From Porphyromonadaceae bacterium (GTDB lineage: Bacteria; Bacteroidota; Bacteroidia; Bacteroidales; Paludibacteraceae): a stretch of DNA of 22,146 nt. The DNA lies in assembly GCA_905372135.1 (NCBI GenBank), contig CAJPNS010000015.1:1-22146 (forward strand). The letters are read 5' to 3'. Of this stretch, positions 1 through 7,815 are shown piece after piece (position 1 is the stretch's first letter; each line of letters opens with the position of its first letter). The position numbers and the translations under genes are program-made. The notes under the pieces are model-generated. The model was not told the DNA's origin. It searched no databases and saw nothing but the letters and a program-made list of their open reading frames with translations.

Positions 1-115
1 TCCACAGTCCTGCTCGGTAATGAGTGATACCGACTGCAGACAGTTGCTTTGCGGTACTAAATACTTGGCTTTCGGTCTCGGCACTGCACGGACCAGCAAC
101 GATACGATTGAACAT
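1..115 (-). CDS. DAHP synthase (3-deoxy-7-phosphoheptulonate synthase), N-terminal fragment
   Basis: First enzyme of the shikimate pathway, condensing phosphoenolpyruvate with erythrose 4-phosphate in the cytoplasm. The 38 codons in the window begin MFNRIVAGPCSAET and continue to a HYRAGLW stretch. The GPCSAE motif and the following RAG(I/L)W are characteristic of type I-beta DAHP synthases, which in Bacteroidales are often fused to a C-terminal chorismate mutase domain. Whether that domain is present cannot be seen, because the gene leaves the window. The start is well defined: the codon immediately before the ATG is an in-frame TAG. The reading frame opens 40 bases after the nusB stop on the same strand, so cotranscription is likely. 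Confidence 0.85.
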   Translation of the reverse strand, partial: MFNRIVAGPCSAETESQVFSTAKQLSAVGITHYRAGLW

Positions 116-155
116 CTATTGGCAAAAAATATTTATAAGCAACGCTTTGGGGAGT

Positions 156-1082
156 CTATTTGATTTTTTCCATAGAGCCCTCGGCAAGCATATCTTTTGC
201 TATCTTGTTGAGAATACCGTTGATAAAAATGTAACTTTTCTCGGTAGAATAATACTTCGCTATCTCGATATACTCATTGATAGTAACATCTAATGGAATA
301 AGCGGAAACTCTTTGAACTCGGCGATAGCCATCTTCATAAGCACCATATCCATCTTGGTGATACGCTCTACGTCCCATTTGGGGGCTATCTTCGAAATCA
401 TCTGCTTGTATTCGTCGCCATTGAGGAATACGGTATGCGATAGTTTGACTACAAACTCCCTCTCGTTGTCGTCTCTGTACATCGGCAACATCGGGTAGGT
501 CGCCGCCTCGTCGTATGGGAGGCGCGATATGGTCTTATCGACGAAACTGAGCGTGATTTCCAAATCGTCGACAAGATATATGCTCAACTCTTCGATAAAA
601 TCCTCGAAATAGCCGCCAAATATCTCAGACGAACGATAAAACTTACGCCAGAAGGTTTTTTCGGTATCGAAATCCAACCCCTCTCCCTTGATATATTTAT
701 CAAAGAAAGGGGTCGATTTCAATCGTCGATACAGCTCCTCGAGCACTTCTTTGTAGTCGAGCCAAGATATCGAATTGTCGCGTACGTATCTGACAATATC
801 TTCGTTTGCAGCCAATAACTTTACGAAGCTTTGCTCTGCCAAATTGGCAATAGGCTTTATATTACGTTCGGTCTTCAGTAGTCTCGACGAATAGTTGTCG
901 ACCTCTCGTCGAGCCATAGAAGCTACCTCTTGCGGCAACAACAAAAGCATATAATACAAGTCGTACGACTTCTTGATACTTATCTGCAATTCGTCGTCGA
1001 AAGCCTGCAAACTCTTGCCGTTACGGATATTGGCGTATAGTATCTGTGCTATCTTGGTACGTAGTAATGAACGAGTGAGCAT
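156..1082 (-). CDS. nusB: Transcription antitermination factor NusB
   Basis: NusB binds boxA RNA with NusE (ribosomal protein S10) and helps RNA polymerase complete rRNA operons. The 308-residue product is about twice the length of E. coli NusB but matches the long Bacteroidales form. It opens with MLTRSLLRTKIAQILYA, typical of that group. The true NusB fold is in the C-terminal third: a tryptophan followed by ERITKMDMVLMKMAIAEF, then VTINEYIEIAKYYS and FINGILNKIA, which match the conserved NusB helices. The middle of the protein is rich in acidic and aromatic residues and has no motif I recognise. It lies 39 bases after the aldolase gene and 40 bases before the DAHP synthase gene, all on the minus strand. 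No separate promoter element was found between these genes. Confidence 0.93.
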   Translation of the reverse strand: MLTRSLLRTKIAQILYANIRNGKSLQAFDDELQISIKKSYDLYYMLLLLPQEVASMARREVDNYSSRLLKTERNIKPIANLAEQSFVKLLAANEDIVRYVRDNSISWLDYKEVLEELYRRLKSTPFFDKYIKGEGLDFDTEKTFWRKFYRSSEIFGGYFEDFIEELSIYLVDDLEITLSFVDKTISRLPYDEAATYPMLPMYRDDNEREFVVKLSHTVFLNGDEYKQMISKIAPKWDVERITKMDMVLMKMAIAEFKEFPLIPLDVTINEYIEIAKYYSTEKSYIFINGILNKIAKDMLAEGSMEKIK

Positions 1083-1121
1083 CTATTTTTTCTTGGCGTT
1101 ATCTACTCTATAAAAAACTAA

Positions 1122-2117
1122 TTACGCTTTGCCGTTGCTACCGAGAACATTTTCTATCTTGTGCTTATAGAGGCGTTCCATATTATCGCGGGCAGGACCC
1201 AGATACTTACGGGGGTCGAACTCGGCAGGTTTCTGAGCCAAAACCTCACGCACAGAGGCAGTCATCGCCAAACGACTATCGCTGTCGATATTTATCTTGC
1301 AAACAGCCGATTTCGCCGCACGGCGCAATTGTTCTTCGGGTATGCCGATAGCGTCTTTCAGAGCACCGCCATACTTATTGATAGTAGCTACTTGGTCTTG
1401 TGGAACGGACGATGAGCCGTGAAGAACGATGGGGAATCCCGGCAGTTTCTTCTCTATCTGCTCGAGAATATCGAAACGCAGCGGCGGCGGTATAAGCACA
1501 CCATTAGCGTCGCGTGTACATTGCTCGGGACGGAACTTATTGGCTCCGTGCGAAGTGCCGATGGATATTGCCAACGAGTCGCAACCGGTGCGGGTAGCAA
1601 AGTCTATCACCTCCTCGGGACGCGTGTATGTGTGGTGTTCGGCAGATACCTCGTCTTCGACACCGGCAAGTACGCCGAGCTCTCCCTCTACTGTTACATC
1701 GTACTGATGAGCATAATCCACAACCTTACGCGTAAGTGCTATGTTTTCTTCGTAAGGCAGGTGCGACCCGTCTATCATCACCGACGAGAAGCCCATTTCG
1801 ATACACGACTTGCAAAGCTCGAAGCTATCGCCGTGGTCGAGGTGCAGCACTATCTGCGGGTTAGCCCAACCCAACTCCTTGGCATAAGCCACAGCTCCCT
1901 CTGCCATATACAGCAGCATAGTAGCATTGGCATACTGGCGGGCACCCTTCGATACCTGCAATATCACAGGAGATTTGGTTTCGGCCGAAGCTTTGATGAT
2001 AGCCTGCAACTGCTCCATATTGTTAAAATTGAATGCGGGAATGGCGTAACCGCCATCAACGGCTTTCTTAAACATTTCGCGGGTATTGACCAACCCTAAC
2101 TCTTTATAACTAACCAT
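1122..2117 (-). CDS. fba: Class II fructose-1,6-bisphosphate aldolase
   Basis: Zinc-dependent aldolase that cleaves fructose 1,6-bisphosphate to glyceraldehyde 3-phosphate and dihydroxyacetone phosphate in glycolysis, and runs in reverse in gluconeogenesis. Visible active-site elements in order are H92-L-D94-H95-G (catalytic aspartate and zinc ligand), TVEGELG near residues 142-148, GTSHG with H190, and VLHGSSS with H233 and the phosphate-binding serines. The 331-residue length and the C-terminal KIENVLGS string are as in Bacteroidales orthologues. The base composition looks visibly more GC-rich than the MBOAT region, as expected of a highly expressed core gene. The gene starts 46 bases after the M4 peptidase stop. 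No clear TAnnTTTG element was seen in that gap, so any dedicated promoter is unresolved. Confidence 0.96.
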   Translation of the reverse strand: MVSYKELGLVNTREMFKKAVDGGYAIPAFNFNNMEQLQAIIKASAETKSPVILQVSKGARQYANATMLLYMAEGAVAYAKELGWANPQIVLHLDHGDSFELCKSCIEMGFSSVMIDGSHLPYEENIALTRKVVDYAHQYDVTVEGELGVLAGVEDEVSAEHHTYTRPEEVIDFATRTGCDSLAISIGTSHGANKFRPEQCTRDANGVLIPPPLRFDILEQIEKKLPGFPIVLHGSSSVPQDQVATINKYGGALKDAIGIPEEQLRRAAKSAVCKINIDSDSRLAMTASVREVLAQKPAEFDPRKYLGPARDNMERLYKHKIENVLGSNGKA

Positions 2118-2163
2118 ATTTTATATGTTTTTGAAATTTATTATTCGCCCGTATATTCGGTTA

Positions 2164-4542
2164 TTACCTACGTATTACTATCTTTTCGATACGACTATCC
2201 GTATCGTTTACAATTCTTACAGTATAGACTCCTTCAGACAGACCGCTGATATCTATATTCTTAGTATCGCCACCCGATACGTTGCCGAAGCTCATACTAC
2301 GTACCACTCTGCCGTATATATCGCTTACAACGACCGATACCTGTCGCTCTACCTCTGCAAACTTGATATATAAATTATCGGCAGCAGGATTTGGGAAAAC
2401 GCTTATCGGCGAGGTGTATTCGGCTATATCTTGTTTCGTGGGGTCGACAGCGGTAAAGTTTGCAGTAAAACCTTTATAGTGATTGTCGCCGTCAGTGATA
2501 AAGATTACTGCCATCCGATTCGATTTGGAGTATAAAGTAGGCGGCAGAGTCGAGCCTGCATACTTTCCTAATGAAAGAAGTTTCGAGTCGACAACATCAA
2601 AAACTTCCACATAGTCGAAGAAAACATTGTTTCTACTCGGCTCGATGTCAAACTCGGTAAAACTCAATTTCACTACCTTGTCATCATCTACCTCTATACG
2701 CCAAGAACAAGCTTGATTTGCGGTATAATTACCATCTCCATCTGTAATAGTTCCCGAATCGCCCTGCGTATCCATACTTCCATTACAGTGCCAAGGCTCA
2801 GGCTTCATAGTACTATCTATGCCCACAGCCATCCAAGCATCTATAACTGCTCTGTATTGAGTTGAATTTTCGCCAAATAGGTCTTTGGTAGCCAATAGAG
2901 AGCCTCTATAAGCTTCTATATAGCCGGCAGTATACGGCAGATAATACATAAGGTTACGATAAGCTATGCGACGAGCAGCTTCGATACCGATAGAAGTTAT
3001 GTTATAAGAGTAGCCTTTGTCGTTGGTACCGCTACCGCCATGACTCAGGAGGTAAAACCAATAGCTCTGTACGGTACTATTGGTGTGTACACCGCCATTG
3101 TCAAAACTTCCTGTATACCAATATTGTCCCTTGTAGGTATTGGGGCATTTATCCTCTTCGTCTACAGGAGATTTAGGGTCAGAGAGTGAGCGTATGAAAG
3201 AGCCATCGTTAAAAATCTCTTCGCCCATAATCCAATTGGCACTATCGCCTCGGGTATAGAAGTCTATAGTAGCTCCGAATATATCCGAAAAGCTCTCGTT
3301 CAACGCCCCCGACTCATTACGATATTCGAGACCGCCCTTACCATTAGCTCCGGTCACCAAGTGTGTAAATTCGTGGGCAGCTACATCAAAGCAAACCAAA
3401 GGCTTGTAAACCTTACCATTATGAGTTCCACCGCGACCGTAAATCATCATTCCTTCTCCAATAGCTGCAGCATTGAAAGCTCCGCCTTGTCGGTCTAAAG
3501 CAACGGGGTTGTATATGTTATAAATATTGCTGCCATTGCCGTCGTAACTATCTTTATTGTGTACGTTTTTATAATAGTCGTATATTTTCTCCATTCCCCA
3601 ATGCACCTGTAGAGCGGGTCGCAAAACACTGTCTTCCCAATTTTTGGAAGTGTTGGTATACATCGTATTATCTTCAGGATAATAGCCCATATTCCAATAA
3701 TAACCGTTGTAGGTAGCAATTTTTCGTGCATTGTCTTTCAAGCGATATCTATTAGTGCCGACGCTATCGCAGACAATCTGTTTGGTTCCATTGTAATAGG
3801 TCTTTCCTACTCCTTGAACGTCGGTATGTGCTATAAGCGATACGGTATCTATTACTTTTTCCGTCTCTATATCGATATATACGTCGTATTTCTTCAGCGG
3901 CGAAAGCGAAAAGATTTTCACCTTTTTGGCGAATTTATACATACTCATTCCGCCCGGTACATAGGCTAATACGCTCTGCACAGGATAGCGACATGCTAAA
4001 TCAGTAACATTCAATACACTCATAGCCGAGGCTATCACCTTTTCGTCGGAGAGTCCGGTAGCGTCTGTCTTGGTATCTACATTCCTTACAATACCATTTA
4101 CCGACGTTAAGAAACTATCTTTTTCGTGTATCATTACTACCTGTCCATCGACAAGATAACCGTTGAAATAGACATGGTAATCGGTGTGAGAAAATCCCAA
4201 ATCGTCGTTTACCGACTTCAGACGTCGAAACGTATATAATTCGTGAAATCCACACAACGTGTGCAACTGTCTCTCAAACTGCTCTCTTGTAATTTTCAGA
4301 TTTCTAATATATTTCGAAAACGAGCCGTTCAAATCGATATCGAGTGTAAATTCGGGATTGGAGTCGTTGTCGCCCTTCTCTATCACAACAACCGATTCGT
4401 TTTGCTCAACTCCTTTTTCGTGATTGCTAAGAATTTGCCTCAAAGCCATAGTAGGGTCGTTTGTCTGCCGACCATACGACATCCCTGTGAATAAGGCAAA
4501 TACAGATAAACAAAAAGTTAGTTTAATAAAATGTCTCTTCAT
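2164..4542 (-). CDS. Secreted M4 (thermolysin-like) metallopeptidase with CUB domain and T9SS type A sorting domain
   Basis: Predicted secreted zinc endopeptidase of 792 residues. In order it shows an N-terminal signal peptide (MKRHFIKLTF, then a hydrophobic stretch to about residue 22), an FTP/PepSY-type propeptide to roughly residue 235, and the M4 catalytic domain. The catalytic domain has the zinc motif H390-E391-F-T-H394, the third ligand E416 in GALNESFSD, and the likely proton-donor histidine H486 in DNGGVHTNS. A CUB domain follows at about residues 586-698 (CNGSMD, CSWRIEV, FDYVEVFD, GFTANF). The last 80 residues (VFPNPAADNLYI, DIYGRVV, GLSEGVYTVRI, ending KIVIRR) are a type A T9SS C-terminal signal. 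Processing, outer-membrane export and surface attachment are inferred from these domains. The start is 35 bases after the small lipoprotein gene, with no TAnnTTTG element between them, so the two may share a transcript. Confidence 0.93.
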   Translation of the reverse strand: MKRHFIKLTFCLSVFALFTGMSYGRQTNDPTMALRQILSNHEKGVEQNESVVVIEKGDNDSNPEFTLDIDLNGSFSKYIRNLKITREQFERQLHTLCGFHELYTFRRLKSVNDDLGFSHTDYHVYFNGYLVDGQVVMIHEKDSFLTSVNGIVRNVDTKTDATGLSDEKVIASAMSVLNVTDLACRYPVQSVLAYVPGGMSMYKFAKKVKIFSLSPLKKYDVYIDIETEKVIDTVSLIAHTDVQGVGKTYYNGTKQIVCDSVGTNRYRLKDNARKIATYNGYYWNMGYYPEDNTMYTNTSKNWEDSVLRPALQVHWGMEKIYDYYKNVHNKDSYDGNGSNIYNIYNPVALDRQGGAFNAAAIGEGMMIYGRGGTHNGKVYKPLVCFDVAAHEFTHLVTGANGKGGLEYRNESGALNESFSDIFGATIDFYTRGDSANWIMGEEIFNDGSFIRSLSDPKSPVDEEDKCPNTYKGQYWYTGSFDNGGVHTNSTVQSYWFYLLSHGGSGTNDKGYSYNITSIGIEAARRIAYRNLMYYLPYTAGYIEAYRGSLLATKDLFGENSTQYRAVIDAWMAVGIDSTMKPEPWHCNGSMDTQGDSGTITDGDGNYTANQACSWRIEVDDDKVVKLSFTEFDIEPSRNNVFFDYVEVFDVVDSKLLSLGKYAGSTLPPTLYSKSNRMAVIFITDGDNHYKGFTANFTAVDPTKQDIAEYTSPISVFPNPAADNLYIKFAEVERQVSVVVSDIYGRVVRSMSFGNVSGGDTKNIDISGLSEGVYTVRIVNDTDSRIEKIVIRR

Positions 4543-4577
4543 AAATTTATTTTTTGATATTATTGCTATTTAATTAA

Positions 4578-4976
4578 TTATATGTCTAAAACCTCTTTCA
4601 ATTCAGAGTAAATAGCTGTCACTCTGGAATCTATTTTTTTATCTAATATTCCCCAGACTATCTCGTTCTTTTTGCCTTTCGTATTTATTTCTAAAAAGTT
4701 ATACATATTATAGGGAATATTGTAACGATAGTTTGATATCGCTTTGATTTTGCCAAACAAGCGATTAACTTCCTTTTTAGGAACTCTTTTCATAAAACTG
4801 CCGTTACGGTAAATATTGCCGTCTCTATTCAAAGTGTATGTAATTATTTCGCCCGTAACGCCTCCACCCGAACCGAAAGAAACCGTCTCTACTCTATTAT
4901 TTTCCATTATTCCTATTGTTGTACAAGCAATACATACGACTGACAATAATATTATTACGATATTCAACGCTTTCAT
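4578..4976 (-). CDS. Small putative lipoprotein, 132 residues, function unknown
   Basis: I do not recognise a characterised family. The N-terminus is a hydrophobic export signal ending in two cysteines (C15 and C18). VCIAC resembles a lipobox around C18, but position -3 is cysteine instead of the usual leucine, so lipidation is uncertain. The mature part has a GSGGGVTGEIITYTL stretch, a pattern I associate with small uncharacterised Bacteroidota envelope proteins, followed by a mixed charged C-terminal half. A -7 promoter element lies 25 bases upstream, and the M4 peptidase gene follows 35 bases downstream on the same strand. That arrangement allows a role linked to the protease, such as inhibitor or accessory factor, but nothing in the sequence proves it. 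Confidence 0.75.
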   Translation of the reverse strand: MKALNIVIILLSVVCIACTTIGIMENNRVETVSFGSGGGVTGEIITYTLNRDGNIYRNGSFMKRVPKKEVNRLFGKIKAISNYRYNIPYNMYNFLEINTKGKKNEIVWGILDKKIDSRVTAIYSELKEVLDI

Positions 4977-5000
4977 ACGGTTCGATTCTTACGAAAACTG

Positions 5001-5008
5001 CAAATTTA
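5001..5008 (-). promoter_or_regulatory. -7 promoter element for the lipoprotein/M4 peptidase genes
   Basis: On the minus strand this reads TAAATTTG, an exact match to the Bacteroidota -7 consensus TAnnTTTG. Transcription would start a few bases further on, leaving a leader of about 18 bases before the ATG at 4976. A TTG sits 16 bases upstream of the element, which is closer than the usual 19-21, so the -33 half is weak. Confidence 0.55.
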
Positions 5009-5018
5009 ATCAATTTAT

Positions 5019-5049
5019 TTTGTTCAATGCCGAAAATAGACTAACTTTG
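5019..5049 (+). promoter_or_regulatory. Promoter of pepT-gcvT
   Basis: TTTG at 5019-5022 is followed after exactly 19 bases by TAACTTTG at 5042-5049. This is the best full match in the window to the Bacteroidota housekeeping promoter (TTTG, 19-21 bases, TAnnTTTG). The start codon of pepT is at 5096, giving a leader of roughly 40 bases. Its -33 half overlaps the upstream side of the oppositely directed promoter at 5001-5008. Confidence 0.75.
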
Positions 5050-5095
5050 TCGATTATTTTACCGTAACCCAAACACGAAGTATTTGTAATCGAAA

Positions 5096-6319
5096 ATGGC
5101 TCTTCTCGAAAGATTTTTGAAGTATGTCTCCATACATACCATGTCGGACGAAAACACAGGCTTAGTACCGAGTACGCCACAACAAATGGAGTTTGCCAAG
5201 ATTTTGGCAGAAGAGCTTAAAGATATGGGAATGCAAGACGTTTCCCTCGACAAAAAAGGCTATCTGATGGCTACCCTACCCTCTAATATCGACAAAGATG
5301 TTCCGACTGTCGGCTTCATCTCTCATCTCGATACATCGCCCGATATGAGCGGCAAAAATGTAAAACCGCGTATCGTGGAGAACTACGACGGCAACGACAT
5401 TGTCCTCAACGAAAAAGAGAACATCGTACTCTCGCCCAAACAATTCCCCGAGCTTACGATGTATCGCGGTCAGTCCCTTGTGGTAACCAACGGGCTTACT
5501 CTGCTCGGAGCCGACGACAAGGCAGGCATAGCCGAGATAATGACGGCTATGGATTATTTTATCAAAAACCCCGACGTCAAGCACGGCAAGGTACGCATTG
5601 CCTTCAACCCCGACGAAGAGATAGGTCTGGGGGCACATCACTTCGACGTAGAGAAGTTTGGCTGCCAATTTGCCTATACGATGGACGGAGGCGAGATAGG
5701 CGAGTTGGAATACGAAAACTTCAATGCCGCAGGAGCCAAGGTAACCTTCTACGGCACCAATGTTCACCCCGGCTATGCCAAAAACAAGATGGTAAACTCT
5801 ATGAAGATAGCCACCAAGTTTATGGCAACCGTACCTGCTAACGAATCGCCCGAATACACCGATGGCTATGAGGGTTTTTATCACCTCACGGGTATTGGGG
5901 GAGATGTGGAAAAAACTACCGTTTCGTATATCATCCGCGACCACGACCGCAAAAAGTTCGAAGAACGCAAGGCTCACCTGCAAATGCTTGTAGACAAAAT
6001 CAATAGTGAATTTGGCGACAATACGGCTACCCTCGAGGTCAAAGACCAATATTACAATATGAAAGAGAAGGTAGAGCCTGTCAAATATATCGTAGACATT
6101 GCATCGGAGGCTATCCGCCAGGCAGGCGTAGAACCTAAGGTGAAGCCCATACGTGGCGGGACAGACGGAGCACAACTGTCGTTCAAGGGACTGCCATGCC
6201 CGAACATCTTTGCCGGCGGACACAACTTCCACGGCAAGTACGAGTTTGTACCAATCCAATCTATGGAGAAGGCTACCGAAGTCGTAAAAAATATCATCAA
6301 AATAGTAGCAAACAGATAA
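5096..6319 (+). CDS. pepT: Peptidase T (tripeptide aminopeptidase)
   Basis: Cytoplasmic M20-family zinc aminopeptidase that removes the N-terminal residue from tripeptides. At 407 residues it has the usual length. Metal and catalytic residues are visible: H77 and D79 in FISHLDTSPD, D140 in LLGADDKAG, the glutamate pair E174/E175 in FNPDEEIG, D197 in YTMDGGE, and the C-terminal histidine in AGGHNFHGKYEF. The dimerisation insert runs roughly between residues 205 and 310. The start MALLERFLKYVSI matches the family N-terminus. It is the first gene after a strong promoter, and gcvT follows after 28 bases, so the two are probably cotranscribed. A 327-codon frame on the opposite strand (5276-6259) is a shadow of this gene. 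Confidence 0.96.
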   Translation: MALLERFLKYVSIHTMSDENTGLVPSTPQQMEFAKILAEELKDMGMQDVSLDKKGYLMATLPSNIDKDVPTVGFISHLDTSPDMSGKNVKPRIVENYDGNDIVLNEKENIVLSPKQFPELTMYRGQSLVVTNGLTLLGADDKAGIAEIMTAMDYFIKNPDVKHGKVRIAFNPDEEIGLGAHHFDVEKFGCQFAYTMDGGEIGELEYENFNAAGAKVTFYGTNVHPGYAKNKMVNSMKIATKFMATVPANESPEYTDGYEGFYHLTGIGGDVEKTTVSYIIRDHDRKKFEERKAHLQMLVDKINSEFGDNTATLEVKDQYYNMKEKVEPVKYIVDIASEAIRQAGVEPKVKPIRGGTDGAQLSFKGLPCPNIFAGGHNFHGKYEFVPIQSMEKATEVVKNIIKIVANR

Positions 6320-6347
6320 TTATAAAAAATAAACAAAGTAAATAATA

Positions 6348-7439
6348 ATGAAAACCACACCATTCACAGACAAACACATTGCTCTTGGAGCAAAAATGCA
6401 CGAGTTTGCAGGGTACAATATGCCTATCGAGTACCCGACAGGTATCAATACCGAACATTTAGCCGTATGCCACAGCGTCGGTGTCTTCGACGTTTCGCAT
6501 ATGGGCGAATTTTGGGTAAAAGGCACAAATGCCACTCAATTTATGCAGCGAATCTGCAGCAACGACATAGCAAGTCTTGCCGTAGGCAGAGCACAGTACA
6601 ACTGCTTCCCGAACGGTAAAGGCGGTATAGTCGACGACCTTATCGTATACCACTACGAAGACAATAAATATATGCTCGTAGTTAATGCCGCCAATATCGA
6701 CAAAGACTGGGCTTGGGTAAATGCCAACAAAATCGAAGGCGTAGAAATCGAAAACGCATCGGACAATATCGCACAGCTCGCAATACAGGGACCCAAAGCC
6801 ACAGAAGTACTACAAAAACTTACTCCCATAAAACTCTCAGACATACCTTATTATGCTTTTGAGGTAGGCGAATTTGCAGGAGTAAAAGATGTGATAATAT
6901 CCAATACGGGCTACACCGGTGCAGGCGGCTTCGAGCTATACTTCTACCCGCAGCATGGACAGAAGATATGGGACGCTATTTTCGAAGCCGGTAAAGAATT
7001 CGATATCAAACCCATAGGTCTCGGTGCACGCGACACACTACGCTTAGAAATGGGATTCTGCCTCTACGGACACGAAATAGACGACACCACGTCGCCTATC
7101 GAAGCAGGCTTAGGGTGGATTACCAAACCTGCCGAAGGTAAAAACCTGATTGACGGAGACTTATATGTATCGCAACGCAAAAACGGCGTCAGCCGCAAAC
7201 TCATAGGATTCGAAATGAAAGAGAAGGCTATCCCTCGCCAAGGCTATGAACTCACAGACGGCAAAGGCAATATTATCGGTGTGGTAACATCGGGCTGTAT
7301 GTCGCCGACGGCAAAAGTAGGCGTAGGACTCGGTTACGTGAAACCCGAATTTAACAAGGTAGGCACAGAGATAGCAGTCCTCATACGCAACAAAGAGGTG
7401 AAAGCCGAAGTGGTAAAACCACCTTTCAGAAAAATGTAA
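6348..7439 (+). CDS. gcvT: Glycine cleavage system aminomethyltransferase (T protein)
   Basis: Transfers the methylene group from the aminomethyl-lipoyl H protein to tetrahydrofolate, releasing ammonia. The 363-residue length fits the family. Visible landmarks are FAGYNMPIEY near the N-terminus, VFDVSHMGEF, the D96-D97 pair in GGIVDDLIVY (one of which is the conserved catalytic aspartate), the folate-pocket string NTGYTGAGGFELY, GLGARDTLRLE, and the C-terminal barrel with TSGCMSPT and VKPPF. No P, H or L protein gene is in the window; in Bacteroidota T is often encoded apart from the others. It follows pepT by 28 bases and ends 49 bases before a strong hairpin terminator. Confidence 0.96.
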   Translation: MKTTPFTDKHIALGAKMHEFAGYNMPIEYPTGINTEHLAVCHSVGVFDVSHMGEFWVKGTNATQFMQRICSNDIASLAVGRAQYNCFPNGKGGIVDDLIVYHYEDNKYMLVVNAANIDKDWAWVNANKIEGVEIENASDNIAQLAIQGPKATEVLQKLTPIKLSDIPYYAFEVGEFAGVKDVIISNTGYTGAGGFELYFYPQHGQKIWDAIFEAGKEFDIKPIGLGARDTLRLEMGFCLYGHEIDDTTSPIEAGLGWITKPAEGKNLIDGDLYVSQRKNGVSRKLIGFEMKEKAIPRQGYELTDGKGNIIGVVTSGCMSPTAKVGVGLGYVKPEFNKVGTEIAVLIRNKEVKAEVVKPPFRKM

Positions 7440-7487
7440 TACTTTCATTACCACCCGAAAGAGTTTCTAAATTCGGATAAAAACAGC

Positions 7488-7518
7488 AGGGCTGACCTTT
7501 CTGGCAGAGGTCAGTCCT
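7488..7518 (+). terminator. Hairpin terminator after gcvT, probably bidirectional
   Basis: AGGGCTGACCT (7488-7498) pairs with AGGTCAGTCCT (7508-7518) through 11 base pairs including one G-U, around a 9-base loop. On the plus strand an ATTTGTTTA stretch follows. On the minus strand the stem is followed by GCTGTTTTTA, so it could also stop transcription arriving from the orphan promoter in the repeat to its right. Confidence 0.8.
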
Positions 7519-7561
7519 ATTTGTTTATCCAATCCAAAAATTTATCGGACAGCAGTAAAAT

Positions 7562-7604
7562 ACTATCGGTAAAAAATCAGAAATGAAATAGAATTAAACA
7601 ACAT
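7562..7604 (-). pseudogene. Remnant of a second MBOAT gene (first codons only)
   Basis: Starting from the ATG at 7604 on the minus strand the translation is MLFNSISFLIFYR followed by a stop. The intact gene at 10252 begins MLFNSISFLIFLP. The frames part because a run of seven adenines (plus strand) in the intact copy has six here. If that shift is corrected, two or three more codons (PIVF) agree before the similarity is lost. This is best read as the 5' end of a duplicated MBOAT gene whose remainder has been deleted. Confidence 0.8.
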
Positions 7605-7680
7605 AAGTCAAATCAAATATACTTATAATCGTATAATGGTTTAGGTATCAATTTTACGAGATCGATTCCTCAAATTTGGG

Positions 7681-7711
7681 CAAAAGTAGATATAAATTCC
7701 GATTTATGCAA
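7681..7711 (-). promoter_or_regulatory. Orphan promoter in the left repeat copy
   Basis: On the minus strand TTG (7709-7711) is followed after 20 bases by TACTTTTG (7681-7688), matching the Bacteroidota consensus and identical to the MBOAT promoter in the right repeat copy. It has no intact gene downstream: it leads into the MBOAT remnant and then toward the 3' end of gcvT in antisense direction, unless the hairpin at 7488-7518 stops it. Confidence 0.6.
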
Positions 7712-7792
7712 TCAGCATAAACTACTAATATAAGCCTTGCCGACAGTAGCTTTCGATACCCCGATATAACGAGCTATCGAAAGTTCAGTTAT
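7712..7792 (-). pseudogene. Short open fragment with a helix-turn-helix-like sequence
   Basis: Between two in-frame stops the minus strand reads 26 residues that include LSIARYIGVSKATVGKAY. The pattern IARYxGVSKxTV is typical of the DNA-recognition helix-turn-helix found in resolvase/invertase C-termini, transposases and some regulators. There is no start codon and the stretch is far too short to be a whole protein, so it is at most a remnant. Its last codons run into the left repeat. Chance similarity over so short a stretch is possible. The same DNA forms an inverted repeat (7750-7758 with 7775-7783, 16-base loop). Together with the repeat and hairpin this accounts for most of the gene-free stretch 7440-7815. 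Confidence 0.3.
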
Positions 7793-7815
7793 TTAAACTC
7801 TCGGTTGTGGCATTA

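Larger units (their letters stand above)
7562..7732 (-). repeat. Direct repeat, left copy (171 bp)
   Basis: Near-identical to 10209-10406 in the same orientation. It corresponds to the first codons, leader and promoter of the MBOAT gene. Compared with the right copy it has one continuous deletion of about 23 bases in the leader, a few single-base deletions and a few substitutions. Sequence similarity fades outside both ends: beyond 7562 the alignment with the MBOAT coding region becomes very weak, and beyond 7732 it stops. Confidence 0.92.

Noticed and set aside
24..293. Open frame on the plus strand at the left edge
   Set aside because: It overlaps the minus-strand DAHP synthase start and the end of nusB, both of which have clear family motifs.
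1419..2099. 226-codon open frame on the plus strand
   Set aside because: It is antisense to the fructose-bisphosphate aldolase gene, which is unmistakable, and the product resembles no protein family.
5276..6259. 327-codon open frame on the minus strand
   Set aside because: It lies completely inside pepT in antisense, has no recognisable motif, and pepT shows all expected catalytic residues. Such long shadow frames are common opposite GC-richer genes.
7750..7783. Inverted repeat as terminator of the SGNH-like gene
   Set aside because: The 9 bp stem has a long 16-base loop and no T run follows on the minus strand, so there is little reason to call termination.
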